NCBI RefSeq assembly: GCF_017308075.1
Contig: NZ_JAFKFX010000029.1
Span: 124,001-188,000 of the forward strand
Length of the DNA stretch: 64,000 nucleotides
Direction: 5' to 3'
From: Allobosea sp.
Lineage (GTDB): Bacteria > Pseudomonadota > Alphaproteobacteria > Rhizobiales > Beijerinckiaceae
Made by a program: the position numbers and the translations under genes. The notes beneath the pieces are model-generated. The model was given only the letters and a program-made list of their open reading frames with translations. It had not been told where the DNA came from and did no database searches. This document shows, in pieces, positions 53,325 to 61,437 of this stretch (its first letter is position 1; each line of letters begins with the position of its first letter).

Positions 53325-54224
53325 ATGACCCGCAAGATCGCCTTCATCGGCCTCGGCGCCATGGGTGGGCCGATGGCGTCGAACGCCATTCGCTCGCTCG
53401 GCCCGATCCATGTGTTCGATGTCGTCGAAGCCAATCTGGCGCGCGTCGTCGCGGCGGGAGGCGTGCGTTGCGCCAGCGTCGCGCAGGCGGCGCAGAATGC
53501 CGACATCGTCGTGACCATGCTGCCGGCGACGCCGCAGGTTCATGAAGTCGTGGCTGCGGCGCTGGCGGTGATGAAGCCGGGCGGAATCGTGCTGGACATG
53601 AGCACGATCTCTCCTGCCGGCACCGACGCGGCGGCGGCGATGTGCGAGGCGCGCGGCGTGCGCTTCCTCGATGCACCTGTGGGGCGCCTAGCTTCTCACG
53701 CAGCGGCCGGAAAATCGCTCTTCATGGTGGGGTGTGACGACGAGGCGGCCTTCGATGAGGTCAAGCCGCTTTTCGAAGCGATGGGCGACACGATCATCCG
53801 CTGCGGCGGGCGCGGGACGGGAATCCGCGTCAAGATCGTCAACAACTTCCAGGTGCTGACGATCGCGCAGATCACCGCCGAGGCGCTGGTTCTGGCAGCC
53901 AAGCTCGGACTCGACGTCGAGACGGTGAAGGCGATCAATGCCGGTACCACCGCAACCAACGGCCAGATGCAGGTGAATTTCGCGACCAAGTCGCTCCTCG
54001 GCGATACGGAGCCGGGCTTCACGATCGATCTCGCTCACAAGGACCTCACGCTCGCCATGGAGGCGGCCAACGCCTGTCGGCTCGGCCTGCCCGGCGGCGC
54101 CGCGATCCATGCGGTCTATGGCGCCGCACGCTCCGGCCCCTACGCGCGCAAGGATTTCTCCTCCCTGCTCGACTATGCGGCCGAGCTCGCGGCGATCTCG
54201 CCGCCGCGCCTGCAGGCAAAGTGA
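53325..54224 (+). CDS. NAD-dependent beta-hydroxyacid dehydrogenase (HIBADH/GarR family), first copy
   Basis: A 299-residue enzyme: N-terminal IAFIGLGAMGGPMASNAI, substrate loop LDAPVGRLASHAAAGKSLFMVGC and the catalytic Lys in VKIVNNFQVLTIAQ. The motif normally reads DAPVSGG; here GR replaces SG, which may change substrate choice. RBS CAGGGAGCT before ATG 53325. First gene of the rightward operon. A second family member is at 57272. Confidence 0.85.
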   Translation: MTRKIAFIGLGAMGGPMASNAIRSLGPIHVFDVVEANLARVVAAGGVRCASVAQAAQNADIVVTMLPATPQVHEVVAAALAVMKPGGIVLDMSTISPAGTDAAAAMCEARGVRFLDAPVGRLASHAAAGKSLFMVGCDDEAAFDEVKPLFEAMGDTIIRCGGRGTGIRVKIVNNFQVLTIAQITAEALVLAAKLGLDVETVKAINAGTTATNGQMQVNFATKSLLGDTEPGFTIDLAHKDLTLAMEAANACRLGLPGGAAIHAVYGAARSGPYARKDFSSLLDYAAELAAISPPRLQAK

Positions 54225-54246
54225 CACCCGGTCGAAGGGGGCAGTG

Positions 54247-55293
54247 ATGGCCGAAGTCGACCTCATCGCAGAGACGGCCGAGCGATTGCTCGCCGATTTC
54301 GCGACGCCGCAAGCCGCCGACGCCGCAGAGAACGGCGTCTTCCCCGACGCGTTGTGGCGTGCGGTCGAGGAAGCCGGCTTCTTGCTGGCACTGATTCCCG
54401 AGGAGGCCGGCGGCCTCGGCGTCGATCCGGAATCGGCCGCGGGCCTCCTGCGCCGGTCGGCGTATCACGCTGCGCCGATCCCCCTGGCCGAAACCATGCT
54501 TGCCGCACGCCTGCTGGCCCAGGCCGGCATCAATCTGCCTGCCGGGCCGCTGTCACTGGCCTGCGGGGACGTCGAACTGACGCCGGTCCCCTCTGGCTGG
54601 CGGGTCCAGGGCAAGGCAACGCGCGTCGCCTGGGGCGCGCAATCCGCCGCACTGGTCGTCGTCACGGCGCAGGATGGCCGCGCCCATATCGCACTCGTCC
54701 CGCGCGACGGCTACGCAGCGACGGCGGGGCGCAACCTGGCCGACGAGCCTCGTGACGATCTGTCGATCGCGGCCGACATTCCGCCTGCAAGCGTTGCCGC
54801 TTCGCCCGTCGACGCTGAGGGGTTGCTCTGGCGCCTTGCTGCGCTTCGCGCAATCCAGATGGCTGGGGCAATGGAGCGGGCCCTCGATCTGTCGGTTGCC
54901 TATGCCGGCGAGCGTAGCCAGTTCGGCAAGCCGATCGGCCGCTTCCAGGCAATCCAGCAGGCTTTGGCTTCCGCCGCCGGCCAGGTCGCGGCAGCCGTGA
55001 GCGCCGCATCGCTCGCGGCCGAAGCCGTGGTGAATGACGGCGAGAATGCAAGCCTGCGAGCCGCCGTGGCTAAAGCCCGCTGCGGTGAGGCAGCGGGGAG
55101 CGTCGCCGGCATAGCCCACCAGATCCACGGCGCGATCGGCTTCTCGCACGAGCATCCATTGCGGCTGGTCACCCGCCGCCTCTGGGCTTGGCGCGACGAA
55201 CACGGCCCGGAAGCCTTCTGGAACCGCCGCCTCGGCGAGGCCGCGCTCGCGGCGCCGGGCGGCTCGCTCTGGCATCTCATCACCGCGGCCTGA
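54247..55293 (+). CDS. acyl-CoA dehydrogenase-like protein, short subunit
   Basis: A 348-residue ACAD-fold protein. It has FLLALIPEEAGGLGVDPESAAGLLRR and a C-terminal helical domain with SQFGKPIGRFQAIQQALA and GIAHQIHGAIGFSHEHPLRLVTRRLWAWRDEHG. Being shorter and more divergent than its partner at 55308, with 14 bp between the genes, suggests an alpha2-beta2 heterotetramer of the kind known for steroid and some aromatic acyl-CoAs. Confidence 0.8.
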   Translation: MAEVDLIAETAERLLADFATPQAADAAENGVFPDALWRAVEEAGFLLALIPEEAGGLGVDPESAAGLLRRSAYHAAPIPLAETMLAARLLAQAGINLPAGPLSLACGDVELTPVPSGWRVQGKATRVAWGAQSAALVVVTAQDGRAHIALVPRDGYAATAGRNLADEPRDDLSIAADIPPASVAASPVDAEGLLWRLAALRAIQMAGAMERALDLSVAYAGERSQFGKPIGRFQAIQQALASAAGQVAAAVSAASLAAEAVVNDGENASLRAAVAKARCGEAAGSVAGIAHQIHGAIGFSHEHPLRLVTRRLWAWRDEHGPEAFWNRRLGEAALAAPGGSLWHLITAA

Positions 55294-55307
55294 AGGAGCG
55301 CTCGATC

Positions 55308-56453
55308 ATGACGCGTTTCGACTTTCCCGCGCCCTCGCGCAGCGAGGCCGAAGAGGCTTTGCGCGCCGAGGTGCGCTCCTTCCTCGCGACCGAGCTCACG
55401 AATGCCCGCGCGATCGACCGGGCGCCGTCGTGGAGCGGCTTCGACGCCTCGTTCTCCCGCAAGCTCGGCGCGCGAGGCTGGATCGGGATGACCTGGCCCC
55501 GGCGCTATGGCGGCCGCGAGGCGAGCTTTCTTGAGCGATATGTGGTGCTCGAGGAACTGCTCGCCGCCGGCGCGCCGGTCGCGGCGCACTGGATAGCGGA
55601 TCGCCAGAGCGGTCCGCTCCTGCTGCGCTACGGAACCGAGGCGCAGCGCGAGGCGATCCTACCGAGGATCGCAGCTGGAGAGTGCTTCTTCTGCATCGGC
55701 ATGAGCGAACCGGATTCCGGCTCCGACCTCGCCGCGACGCGCACGCGCGCCCGGCCGGTCGAAGGAGGCTGGCGCGTCTCGGGTGCCAAGCTGTGGACGA
55801 CCTACGCGCATAAATCGCACTACATGATCCTGTTCTGCCGCACCTCCGACGAGGGCGAGCGGAACAAGGGCCTCAGCCAGTTCCTCGTCGAGATGACGAC
55901 TCCGGGCGTGACGGTGCGGCCCGTGTGCGACATCTCGGGAGCGCACCACTTCAACGAGGTGCATTTCGACGACGTGTTCCTCCCCGCCGACACGCTGCTC
56001 GGCACGCCCGGTCAGGGCTGGGCACAGGTGATGAACGAGTTGGCCTTCGAGCGCAGCGGACCAGAGCGCTTCCTGTCCTCCTTCACCTTGATGGACGAAT
56101 TTTCCAAGGTCGTGCGCGCCGAGCCCACGTCCGGTGGAACCGAGGCGGTCGGCCGCTTCGTCGCGCATCTCGTGACCCTGCGTCGGCTTTCGCGATCTGT
56201 CGCGACCCGGTTGCAGGCGGGTGCCGATCCCACGCTCGAGGCCGCCCTGGTGAAGGATCTGGGCGCACTGCTGGAGCAGGACACCCCTGAAATCGTCCGC
56301 CGACATGTCGCCGCCGAGCCCTCCGCCGAAGCGCCTGACGACTTCGCGCAGGCTCTCGCCTGGACGATCCAGAACGCCCCCGCCTTCTCCCTGCGCGGGG
56401 GGACCCGCGAAATCCTGCGCGGGATCATCGCGCGCGGCCTCGGCCTGCGCTGA
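55308..56453 (+). CDS. acyl-CoA dehydrogenase, long subunit
   Basis: A 381-residue ACAD: CFFCIGMSEPDSGSDLAATRTRARPVEGGWRVSGAKLWTTYAHKSHYMILFCRT (FAD and substrate pocket), FNEVHFDDVFLPADTLLG, and SLRGGTREILRGIIARGLGL at the C-terminus. Should introduce the alpha,beta double bond into the CoA ester produced by the CoA-transferase. AAGGAGCG precedes ATG 55308. Confidence 0.86.
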   Translation: MTRFDFPAPSRSEAEEALRAEVRSFLATELTNARAIDRAPSWSGFDASFSRKLGARGWIGMTWPRRYGGREASFLERYVVLEELLAAGAPVAAHWIADRQSGPLLLRYGTEAQREAILPRIAAGECFFCIGMSEPDSGSDLAATRTRARPVEGGWRVSGAKLWTTYAHKSHYMILFCRTSDEGERNKGLSQFLVEMTTPGVTVRPVCDISGAHHFNEVHFDDVFLPADTLLGTPGQGWAQVMNELAFERSGPERFLSSFTLMDEFSKVVRAEPTSGGTEAVGRFVAHLVTLRRLSRSVATRLQAGADPTLEAALVKDLGALLEQDTPEIVRRHVAAEPSAEAPDDFAQALAWTIQNAPAFSLRGGTREILRGIIARGLGLR

Positions 56454-56471
56454 CCATCCGGAGACGAGACC

Positions 56472-57275
56472 ATGTCCGATCCAGTTCTCTACGAAAAGGA
56501 CGATGCCGGGATCGTCACCTTGACGCTCAACCGGCCGGAGACGCGCAATCCGATCTCGGACGATGACATGCTCGAGGCGATGCACGCGGCGCTCGACCGC
56601 CTCGAACGCGACCGCGATGTGCGCGTCGCCATCCTCACCGGCGCCGGCTCGGCGTTCTCCTCCGGCGGCAATCTGAAGAAGATGGGCGCCGAGGGCGGGC
56701 TGAACGACCCGCTGCCCGCGCGCACCCGGCTCAACTACCGGCGTGGCATCCAGAAGCTGCCGCTCGCCTTCGAGGCCTTGGAGGTTCCGGTCATTGCCGC
56801 GGTCAACGGCCCTGCCGTTGGAGCTGGCTGCGATCTGACGCTGATGTGCGATCTGCGCGTCGCCTCCGAGGAGGCCCGCTTCGCTGAGAGCTTCGTCAAG
56901 GTCGGCATCGTGCCGGGCGATGGGGGAGCCTGGCTGCTGCCACGCGTTGTTGGCTTCTCGAAGGCCTGCGAAATGGCACTGACCGGCGAGGCCGTCGACG
57001 CGCATGAGGCGAAGGCGATCGGCCTCGTCAGCGCCGTCGTATCCCGGGCGGATTTGCTTCCGACCGCACGAAAGCTCGCGCTGCGCATCGCGGCGAACCC
57101 ACCGCATGCGGTGCGCATGACCAAGCGCCTGCTGCGCGAGGCATGGACCTCGCGGCTGGAGCCGCTGCTCGAGTTATCGGCCGCGATGCAGGCGCTCGCG
57201 CATGAGACGAAGGATCATCGCGAGGCGGTCGCCGCGATGCTCGAAAAGCGCACGCCGAGGTTCGTCGGCGAATGA
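56472..57275 (+). CDS. enoyl-CoA hydratase/isomerase family protein
   Basis: A 267-residue crotonase: oxyanion-hole residues in GAGSAFSSGGNLKKMG and NGPAVGAGCDLTLMCDLRVASEEARFAESFVKVGIVPGDGGAWLLPRVVG. The first catalytic Glu position reads VGAG-CDLTL and the second site has Glu in FAESF and Asp in PGDGG, so hydratase and isomerase are both possible. Stop overlaps the next ATG (ATGA). Confidence 0.87.
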   Translation: MSDPVLYEKDDAGIVTLTLNRPETRNPISDDDMLEAMHAALDRLERDRDVRVAILTGAGSAFSSGGNLKKMGAEGGLNDPLPARTRLNYRRGIQKLPLAFEALEVPVIAAVNGPAVGAGCDLTLMCDLRVASEEARFAESFVKVGIVPGDGGAWLLPRVVGFSKACEMALTGEAVDAHEAKAIGLVSAVVSRADLLPTARKLALRIAANPPHAVRMTKRLLREAWTSRLEPLLELSAAMQALAHETKDHREAVAAMLEKRTPRFVGE

Positions 57276-58201
57276 AGGATCGGGAAAACGCCATGCGCGT
57301 CGGTTTCATCGGGTTGGGCGTCATGGGATTGCCCATGTTGGAGAATCTTGCCGGAAGGCCGGATCTCGACCTGGTCGCCTTTGACCGCGCCGCCGAGCCC
57401 CTGAAGCAGCTCGAAGGGCATCCGTCTTTCAGCACTTCGCTGCGCATCGCCTCGGCGCCCGCTGAGTTCGCCGATCGCGAGATCGTCGTCACCATACTGC
57501 CCGACAGTACGATCACCAACGCCGTCATTCTCGGAAGCAACGGAGAAGCCGGTCTGCTCAACTGCCTGCAACCCGGCGCAATGATCATCGACATGGGCTC
57601 GTCCAACCCGGTGGAAACCGGCAAGCTGGCGCAGGCGGCGACGGCAAAAGGCATCGCACTGATCGACGCGCCGGTCTCCGGCGCGGTCGTCAAGGCGAGA
57701 TCCGGCACGTTGGCCATCCTCGTCGGCGGAGACGACGCTGAATTCCAACGCGCCCGCCCGGTTCTCGAGGCGATGGGGACCGCCATCATCCGTTCGGGAC
57801 GGGTGGGTTCCGCGCATGCGATGAAGGCGCTGAACAACTACGTCTATGCCGCCGGCCTGCTCGCCGTATCCGAGACACTGGCGATGGCTCGCGCGCTCGA
57901 TCTCGACGTCGAGGTCTTCGCCGATGTGCTCAACGCTTCGAGCGGCCGCAACGTCGCCAGCGAGACCAAGCTCAAGCAGTTCATGATCCCCGAGACCTTC
58001 GCCGGCGGGTTCGCATTGCGGCTGATGGAGAAGGATCTGCGCGTCGCGCGCTCCCTTCAGGAGACGACGGGACTTCATGCGCCGGAGCTCGAGCTCTGCG
58101 CCTCCATCTGGCGCGACGCGCTCGCCGAGCTTGGCCCTCGCGCCGACAACACCGAAGTCTACCGCCATGTCGCGGCGCTTCGCGGAACCAGGGAAGGATG
58201 A
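57272..58201 (+). CDS. NAD-dependent beta-hydroxyacid dehydrogenase (HIBADH family), second copy
   Basis: A 309-residue enzyme: MRVGFIGLGVMGLPMLENLAG, LIDAPVSGAVVKARSGTLAILVGG, Lys in AMKALNNYVYAAGL. The canonical DAPVSG is present, unlike in the 53325 protein. Start may be the internal MRVGFIG (57293). With ACAD and hydratase it allows the valine-like sequence enoyl-CoA, 3-hydroxyacid, semialdehyde. Confidence 0.86.
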   Translation: MKDRENAMRVGFIGLGVMGLPMLENLAGRPDLDLVAFDRAAEPLKQLEGHPSFSTSLRIASAPAEFADREIVVTILPDSTITNAVILGSNGEAGLLNCLQPGAMIIDMGSSNPVETGKLAQAATAKGIALIDAPVSGAVVKARSGTLAILVGGDDAEFQRARPVLEAMGTAIIRSGRVGSAHAMKALNNYVYAAGLLAVSETLAMARALDLDVEVFADVLNASSGRNVASETKLKQFMIPETFAGGFALRLMEKDLRVARSLQETTGLHAPELELCASIWRDALAELGPRADNTEVYRHVAALRGTREG

Positions 58202-58782
58202 CAGCGATGAAGATCGATATCCGCAAGCGCGTGCTGACCATCGAAACCAGCTTTCACGATTTCGGTCCCCCGCCCGAGACGCCGCTGAAGCTCGCAGCCG
58301 CGTCAGCCGTGATCCGCAACCCCTTCGCCGGGCGCTACGAGCCCGATTTGATGCCTTTCATGGCTGCGCTGCGACCGCTCGGTCGGGAGCTCGCCGAAGA
58401 GCTCGTCGCCACGCTCGGCAAGGATAATGTCGAGGTCTATTCGAAGGCCGCGATCGTCGGCCTCAATGGCGAGATGGAGCACGGCGCCGTCTGGCACGAG
58501 GCCGGCGGCTGGGCGATGCGCTCGGTGCTCGGCGAGCCCAAGGCGATGGTGCCTGCGGTCAAGGCAGTCGCAAGCGCCGGCTACCGGGTGATGGTGCCCG
58601 TGCACTACATCCACGCTTCTTATGTGCGCAGCCACTTCAACAGCATCGAGGTCGGCGTACAGGACGCGCCCCGGCCGGATGAGATCTTGTTCACGCTCGT
58701 CATGGGCACGGGTGGGCGCCTGCATTCCCGGCTCGGCGGACTGCTGAAGGAGAATGTCAGCGTCCATGACGGGCAGCGTTGA
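58198..58782 (+). CDS. DUF1185-type (amino acid synthesis family) protein
   Basis: A 194-residue protein of the family annotated as DUF1185 or 'amino acid synthesis': IETSFHDFGPPPETPLKLAAASAVIRNPFAGRYEPDLMPFM, KAAIVGLNGEMEHGAVWHEAGGWAMRSVLG, VMVPVHYIHASYVRSHFNSIEVGVQDAPRPDEI. Its biochemical role is not established; it often occurs in catabolic operons with acyl-CoA enzymes. Four-base overlap with the upstream gene. Confidence 0.82.
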   Translation: MTAMKIDIRKRVLTIETSFHDFGPPPETPLKLAAASAVIRNPFAGRYEPDLMPFMAALRPLGRELAEELVATLGKDNVEVYSKAAIVGLNGEMEHGAVWHEAGGWAMRSVLGEPKAMVPAVKAVASAGYRVMVPVHYIHASYVRSHFNSIEVGVQDAPRPDEILFTLVMGTGGRLHSRLGGLLKENVSVHDGQR

Positions 58783-58942
58783 GACAGCCTGTTCGCCGGT
58801 CGACGCATAAGCGATGCGCCGACCGGCGCGCGCCCCCGCCCGCGACCTCGGCCGACATGACCAAATACACCTGGTTCGACGACGCCCCCCGCCTGCCTTC
58901 ATGGCAGGCAAAGGCCCGCGCATGATGACGGAAGAAGCGAAC

Positions 58943-60382
58943 ATGACCGCAGAGCAAACCTGCTTCCTGATCGATGGAAAGCGGATCGATACCGGGTCCC
59001 TCGGCGTTTACGACCTGATCGACCCGGCAACCGAGGAGAAGATCGCGAGCGTGCCCCGCGGTGGCCGCGTGGAGGCCGAGGATGCGGCGCGCCTCGCTGC
59101 GATCGGCTTTCGCGAATGGTCGGCGGTCGCGCCGATCGAGCGCGGCCGGATCCTGCGAGCCGCTGCGACGCGGATGCGCGACGAGATCGAGGACGCGGCA
59201 TGGGAGATAACGCGCGAGCAAGGCAAGCCGCTCGCACAGGCACGCGCCGAGTGGCTCGGCGCTGCCGATGCGTTCGACTGGTTCGCGGAAGAGGCGCGCC
59301 GCGCCTATGGCCGCATCATCCCCTCGCGGGCGGCGGACATGGATTGGTGCGTGCGCAAGCGCCCCGTCGGCCCCGTGGCGGCCTTCACGCCCTGGAATTT
59401 TCCGGCCTTCACGGTCGCGCAGAAGCTGGCGCCCGCTCTCGCGGCGGGATGCTCGGTGGTGCTGAAGCCCGCGGAAGAAACCCCCTCCGCTGCGTGGCGC
59501 ATCTGCCGCTCCTTGCTTGAGGTCGGTTTGCCGCCCAAGGCGCTCGCGCTAATTTGGGGAGCTCCGGCAGAGATCTCCGCTGCGCTGGTTGCAGCGCCAC
59601 AGATCGCCAAGATCACGCTCACGGGCTCGACGCGCGTTGGTCGCCTCCTGGCAAGCGCGGCCGGAGAGCGGCTCAAGAAGACGACCATGGAACTCGGCGG
59701 CCACAACCCGGTTATCGTCGCGCGCGACGCCGACCTCGGTCACGCGATACAGGCGACGGCGCAATGGAAGTTCCGCAACGCCGGGCAGGTCTGCATCTCG
59801 CCGACGCGCTTCCTGGTCGATCGCTCCCTCTATCCCGATTTCGTGCATGGTGTTGCGCAGGCGGCACGGGAGATCGTCGTGGGCAAAGGCACGGAGCCTG
59901 CGACCCAGATGGGGCCGATGGCGACGGCCGGCCAACGCGACAAGGTCGAACGCTTAGTTGAGGACGCCGTGCAGAGGGGCGCGAGGATTGAGGCTGGCGG
60001 AACGCGCATCGGAAACTGCGGTTACTTCTTCGCGCCGACCGTGCTCGCCGACGTCACACCCCAGATGCAGGTGATGAACGAGGAGCCATTCGGACCACTC
60101 GCGCTCGTCGCGCCGGTTGATGATCTGGACGAGGCGCTGGAGGAGGCGAACCGCCTGCCATACGGGCTCGCCGCCTATGCCTTCACAACCTGCAGGGAGA
60201 CTGAACGGAGGATTGCTGGGTCGATCGAGGCCGGTATGCTTGGGATCAACCATTTCGGACTGGCCGTGCCCGAGACGCCCTTCGGTGGTGTTCACGACAG
60301 CGGGATGGGCTCGGAAGGAGGAATCGAAGGAATGGACGCCTATTTGACGCCGTTCCTTATTTCTTCCAGATCGCCGGCATGA
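58943..60382 (+). CDS. NAD(P)-dependent aldehyde dehydrogenase, succinate-semialdehyde type
   Basis: A 479-residue ALDH: catalytic Cys in NAGQVCISPTRF, general-base Glu in TMELGGHNP, PWNFPAFTVAQKLAPALAAGCSVVLKPAEETP and TGSTRVGRLLASAA for NAD binding. Overall closest in pattern to succinate-semialdehyde dehydrogenases. It can oxidise the semialdehyde formed by the HIBADH-type enzymes. ATG 58943 has GGAAGA upstream; an ATG at 58922 is in frame. Last gene of the rightward set, 160 bp after DUF1185. Confidence 0.87.
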   Translation: MTAEQTCFLIDGKRIDTGSLGVYDLIDPATEEKIASVPRGGRVEAEDAARLAAIGFREWSAVAPIERGRILRAAATRMRDEIEDAAWEITREQGKPLAQARAEWLGAADAFDWFAEEARRAYGRIIPSRAADMDWCVRKRPVGPVAAFTPWNFPAFTVAQKLAPALAAGCSVVLKPAEETPSAAWRICRSLLEVGLPPKALALIWGAPAEISAALVAAPQIAKITLTGSTRVGRLLASAAGERLKKTTMELGGHNPVIVARDADLGHAIQATAQWKFRNAGQVCISPTRFLVDRSLYPDFVHGVAQAAREIVVGKGTEPATQMGPMATAGQRDKVERLVEDAVQRGARIEAGGTRIGNCGYFFAPTVLADVTPQMQVMNEEPFGPLALVAPVDDLDEALEEANRLPYGLAAYAFTTCRETERRIAGSIEAGMLGINHFGLAVPETPFGGVHDSGMGSEGGIEGMDAYLTPFLISSRSPA

Positions 60383-60418
60383 GCCTGATTTTCCGCGGAT
60401 AATTCTGCATCTCAGCGC

Positions 60419-60540
60419 GCAATTAACCGCTCGGATATTGGCCATAGCGACGCGGTAGGTATAGCGGGCGAGATAGGCCAGCATGGCCTCAGGGCCGCCG
60501 ACGGGCCGCTTGGCGTAGACGACCCAGTTGTCAGACGGGT
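60419..60540 (-). pseudogene. IS91-family transposase remnant
   Basis: The minus strand reads SDNWVVYAKRPVGGPEAMLAYLARYTYRVAMANIRAVNC, the conserved core of IS91/IS801 rolling-circle transposases (WVVYAK-PFGGPE, YL-RYTHRVAISN). Only about 40 codons remain. It lies right after the catabolic operon. Confidence 0.75.
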
Positions 60541-60553
60541 GCGTCCCTCTTTG

Positions 60554-60907
60554 CTACTTCACACAGTTCGCGCCGGCGCGCGCGCCCGATGCACGAATCC
60601 ATACATCGAAACCGGGAACCGCCTCGTGATCGATCACATGGCCTTTGACGAGGTTGGCGAGGCCGCCGGGCTGCGCTGAAGCGCCCCGGATGCGCAGAAA
60701 CTTGTCGGCTTCCGAATCGTCACTATCCCAGAGAATAGCGCCATAATTCCGGCCAAAGTCGCGCAACTCGTTGAAGCTGCTGGCACCGAGGCCACGCGCC
60801 ATCGCTTCGAGAGCCTGGGCATGACATACCCCGGGGAAGACGACGCGCGCATCGCGCTTCATCCGCTTGAGCGTCGCCCTGTCGAGCCTGACGAGCATAT
60901 CGTGCAT
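60554..60907 (-). CDS. small protein of a type common on plasmids and ICEs
   Basis: A 117-residue protein. ARVVFPGVCHAQALEAMARGLGASSFNELRDFG resembles the helical motif found in many short alphaproteobacterial plasmid proteins ('FP..s...ale.iAr.lGf.swn.l'). The C-terminal part is polar with no known domain. Near the relaxase-like gene, it supports the mobile nature of this end. Function unknown. Confidence 0.6.
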   Translation of the reverse strand: MHDMLVRLDRATLKRMKRDARVVFPGVCHAQALEAMARGLGASSFNELRDFGRNYGAILWDSDDSEADKFLRIRGASAQPGGLANLVKGHVIDHEAVPGFDVWIRASGARAGANCVK

Positions 60908-61182
60908 GACGCCTCCGATTGCCGGCTATCCTTCAGGCGTCAATCGTAGGACCGAAAGGCCAGATCGCAACCGGAGCGGCCTCCGGAATCGTGGGTATTC
61001 GCGCGAGTGTTCCACATTTTCACACTTTGACCGTCCGAAAGGGCTTGCTGTGTCAATAATCGCGGTTATTCGTCGATGTTGGGCGACGCATTCGGCCCGC
61101 CGATTTCCCTCGCGAGCGGCAAACTCGAGCGAGCAAGGCCGTACCGACCCGATCGGATGGCAAACGCGATGGAAATCGCTTG

Positions 61183-61428
61183 ATGACCTACATTGAAAAG
61201 GTGTTGCAGCGCCTGGAGCGCGCGCCGGAATTCCTGACCTCCGGAATGGTCGCCCAGATCCTCGAGATCCCGCCAACTGCTTTCAACAAGCGCCGCGGAC
61301 GCGGCGGCGGACCTCCCTTCGAACAGTTGCCCGGCTGCCGCCCGACCTACAGCCGGGGCGCGCTCATCGCCTGGGTGAAACGCGGCAAGGTCTATAATGC
61401 TCCCGGCGCAGGCGGCATGGAACTATAG
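61183..61428 (+). CDS. small HTH-like protein
   Basis: An 81-residue protein with LTSGMVAQILEIPPTAFNKRRGRGGGPPFEQLPGCRPTYSRGALIAWVKRGK. The order helix, PPTAFNKRR, PPFEQL-GCRP-YSRGALIAWV is that of AlpA/excisionase-type DNA-binding proteins of mobile elements. It is convergent with the relaxase-like gene (9 bp between stops). ATG at 61183; the TTG one codon earlier is less likely. Confidence 0.65.
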   Translation: MTYIEKVLQRLERAPEFLTSGMVAQILEIPPTAFNKRRGRGGGPPFEQLPGCRPTYSRGALIAWVKRGKVYNAPGAGGMEL

Positions 61429-61437
61429 CTGGGTCGT

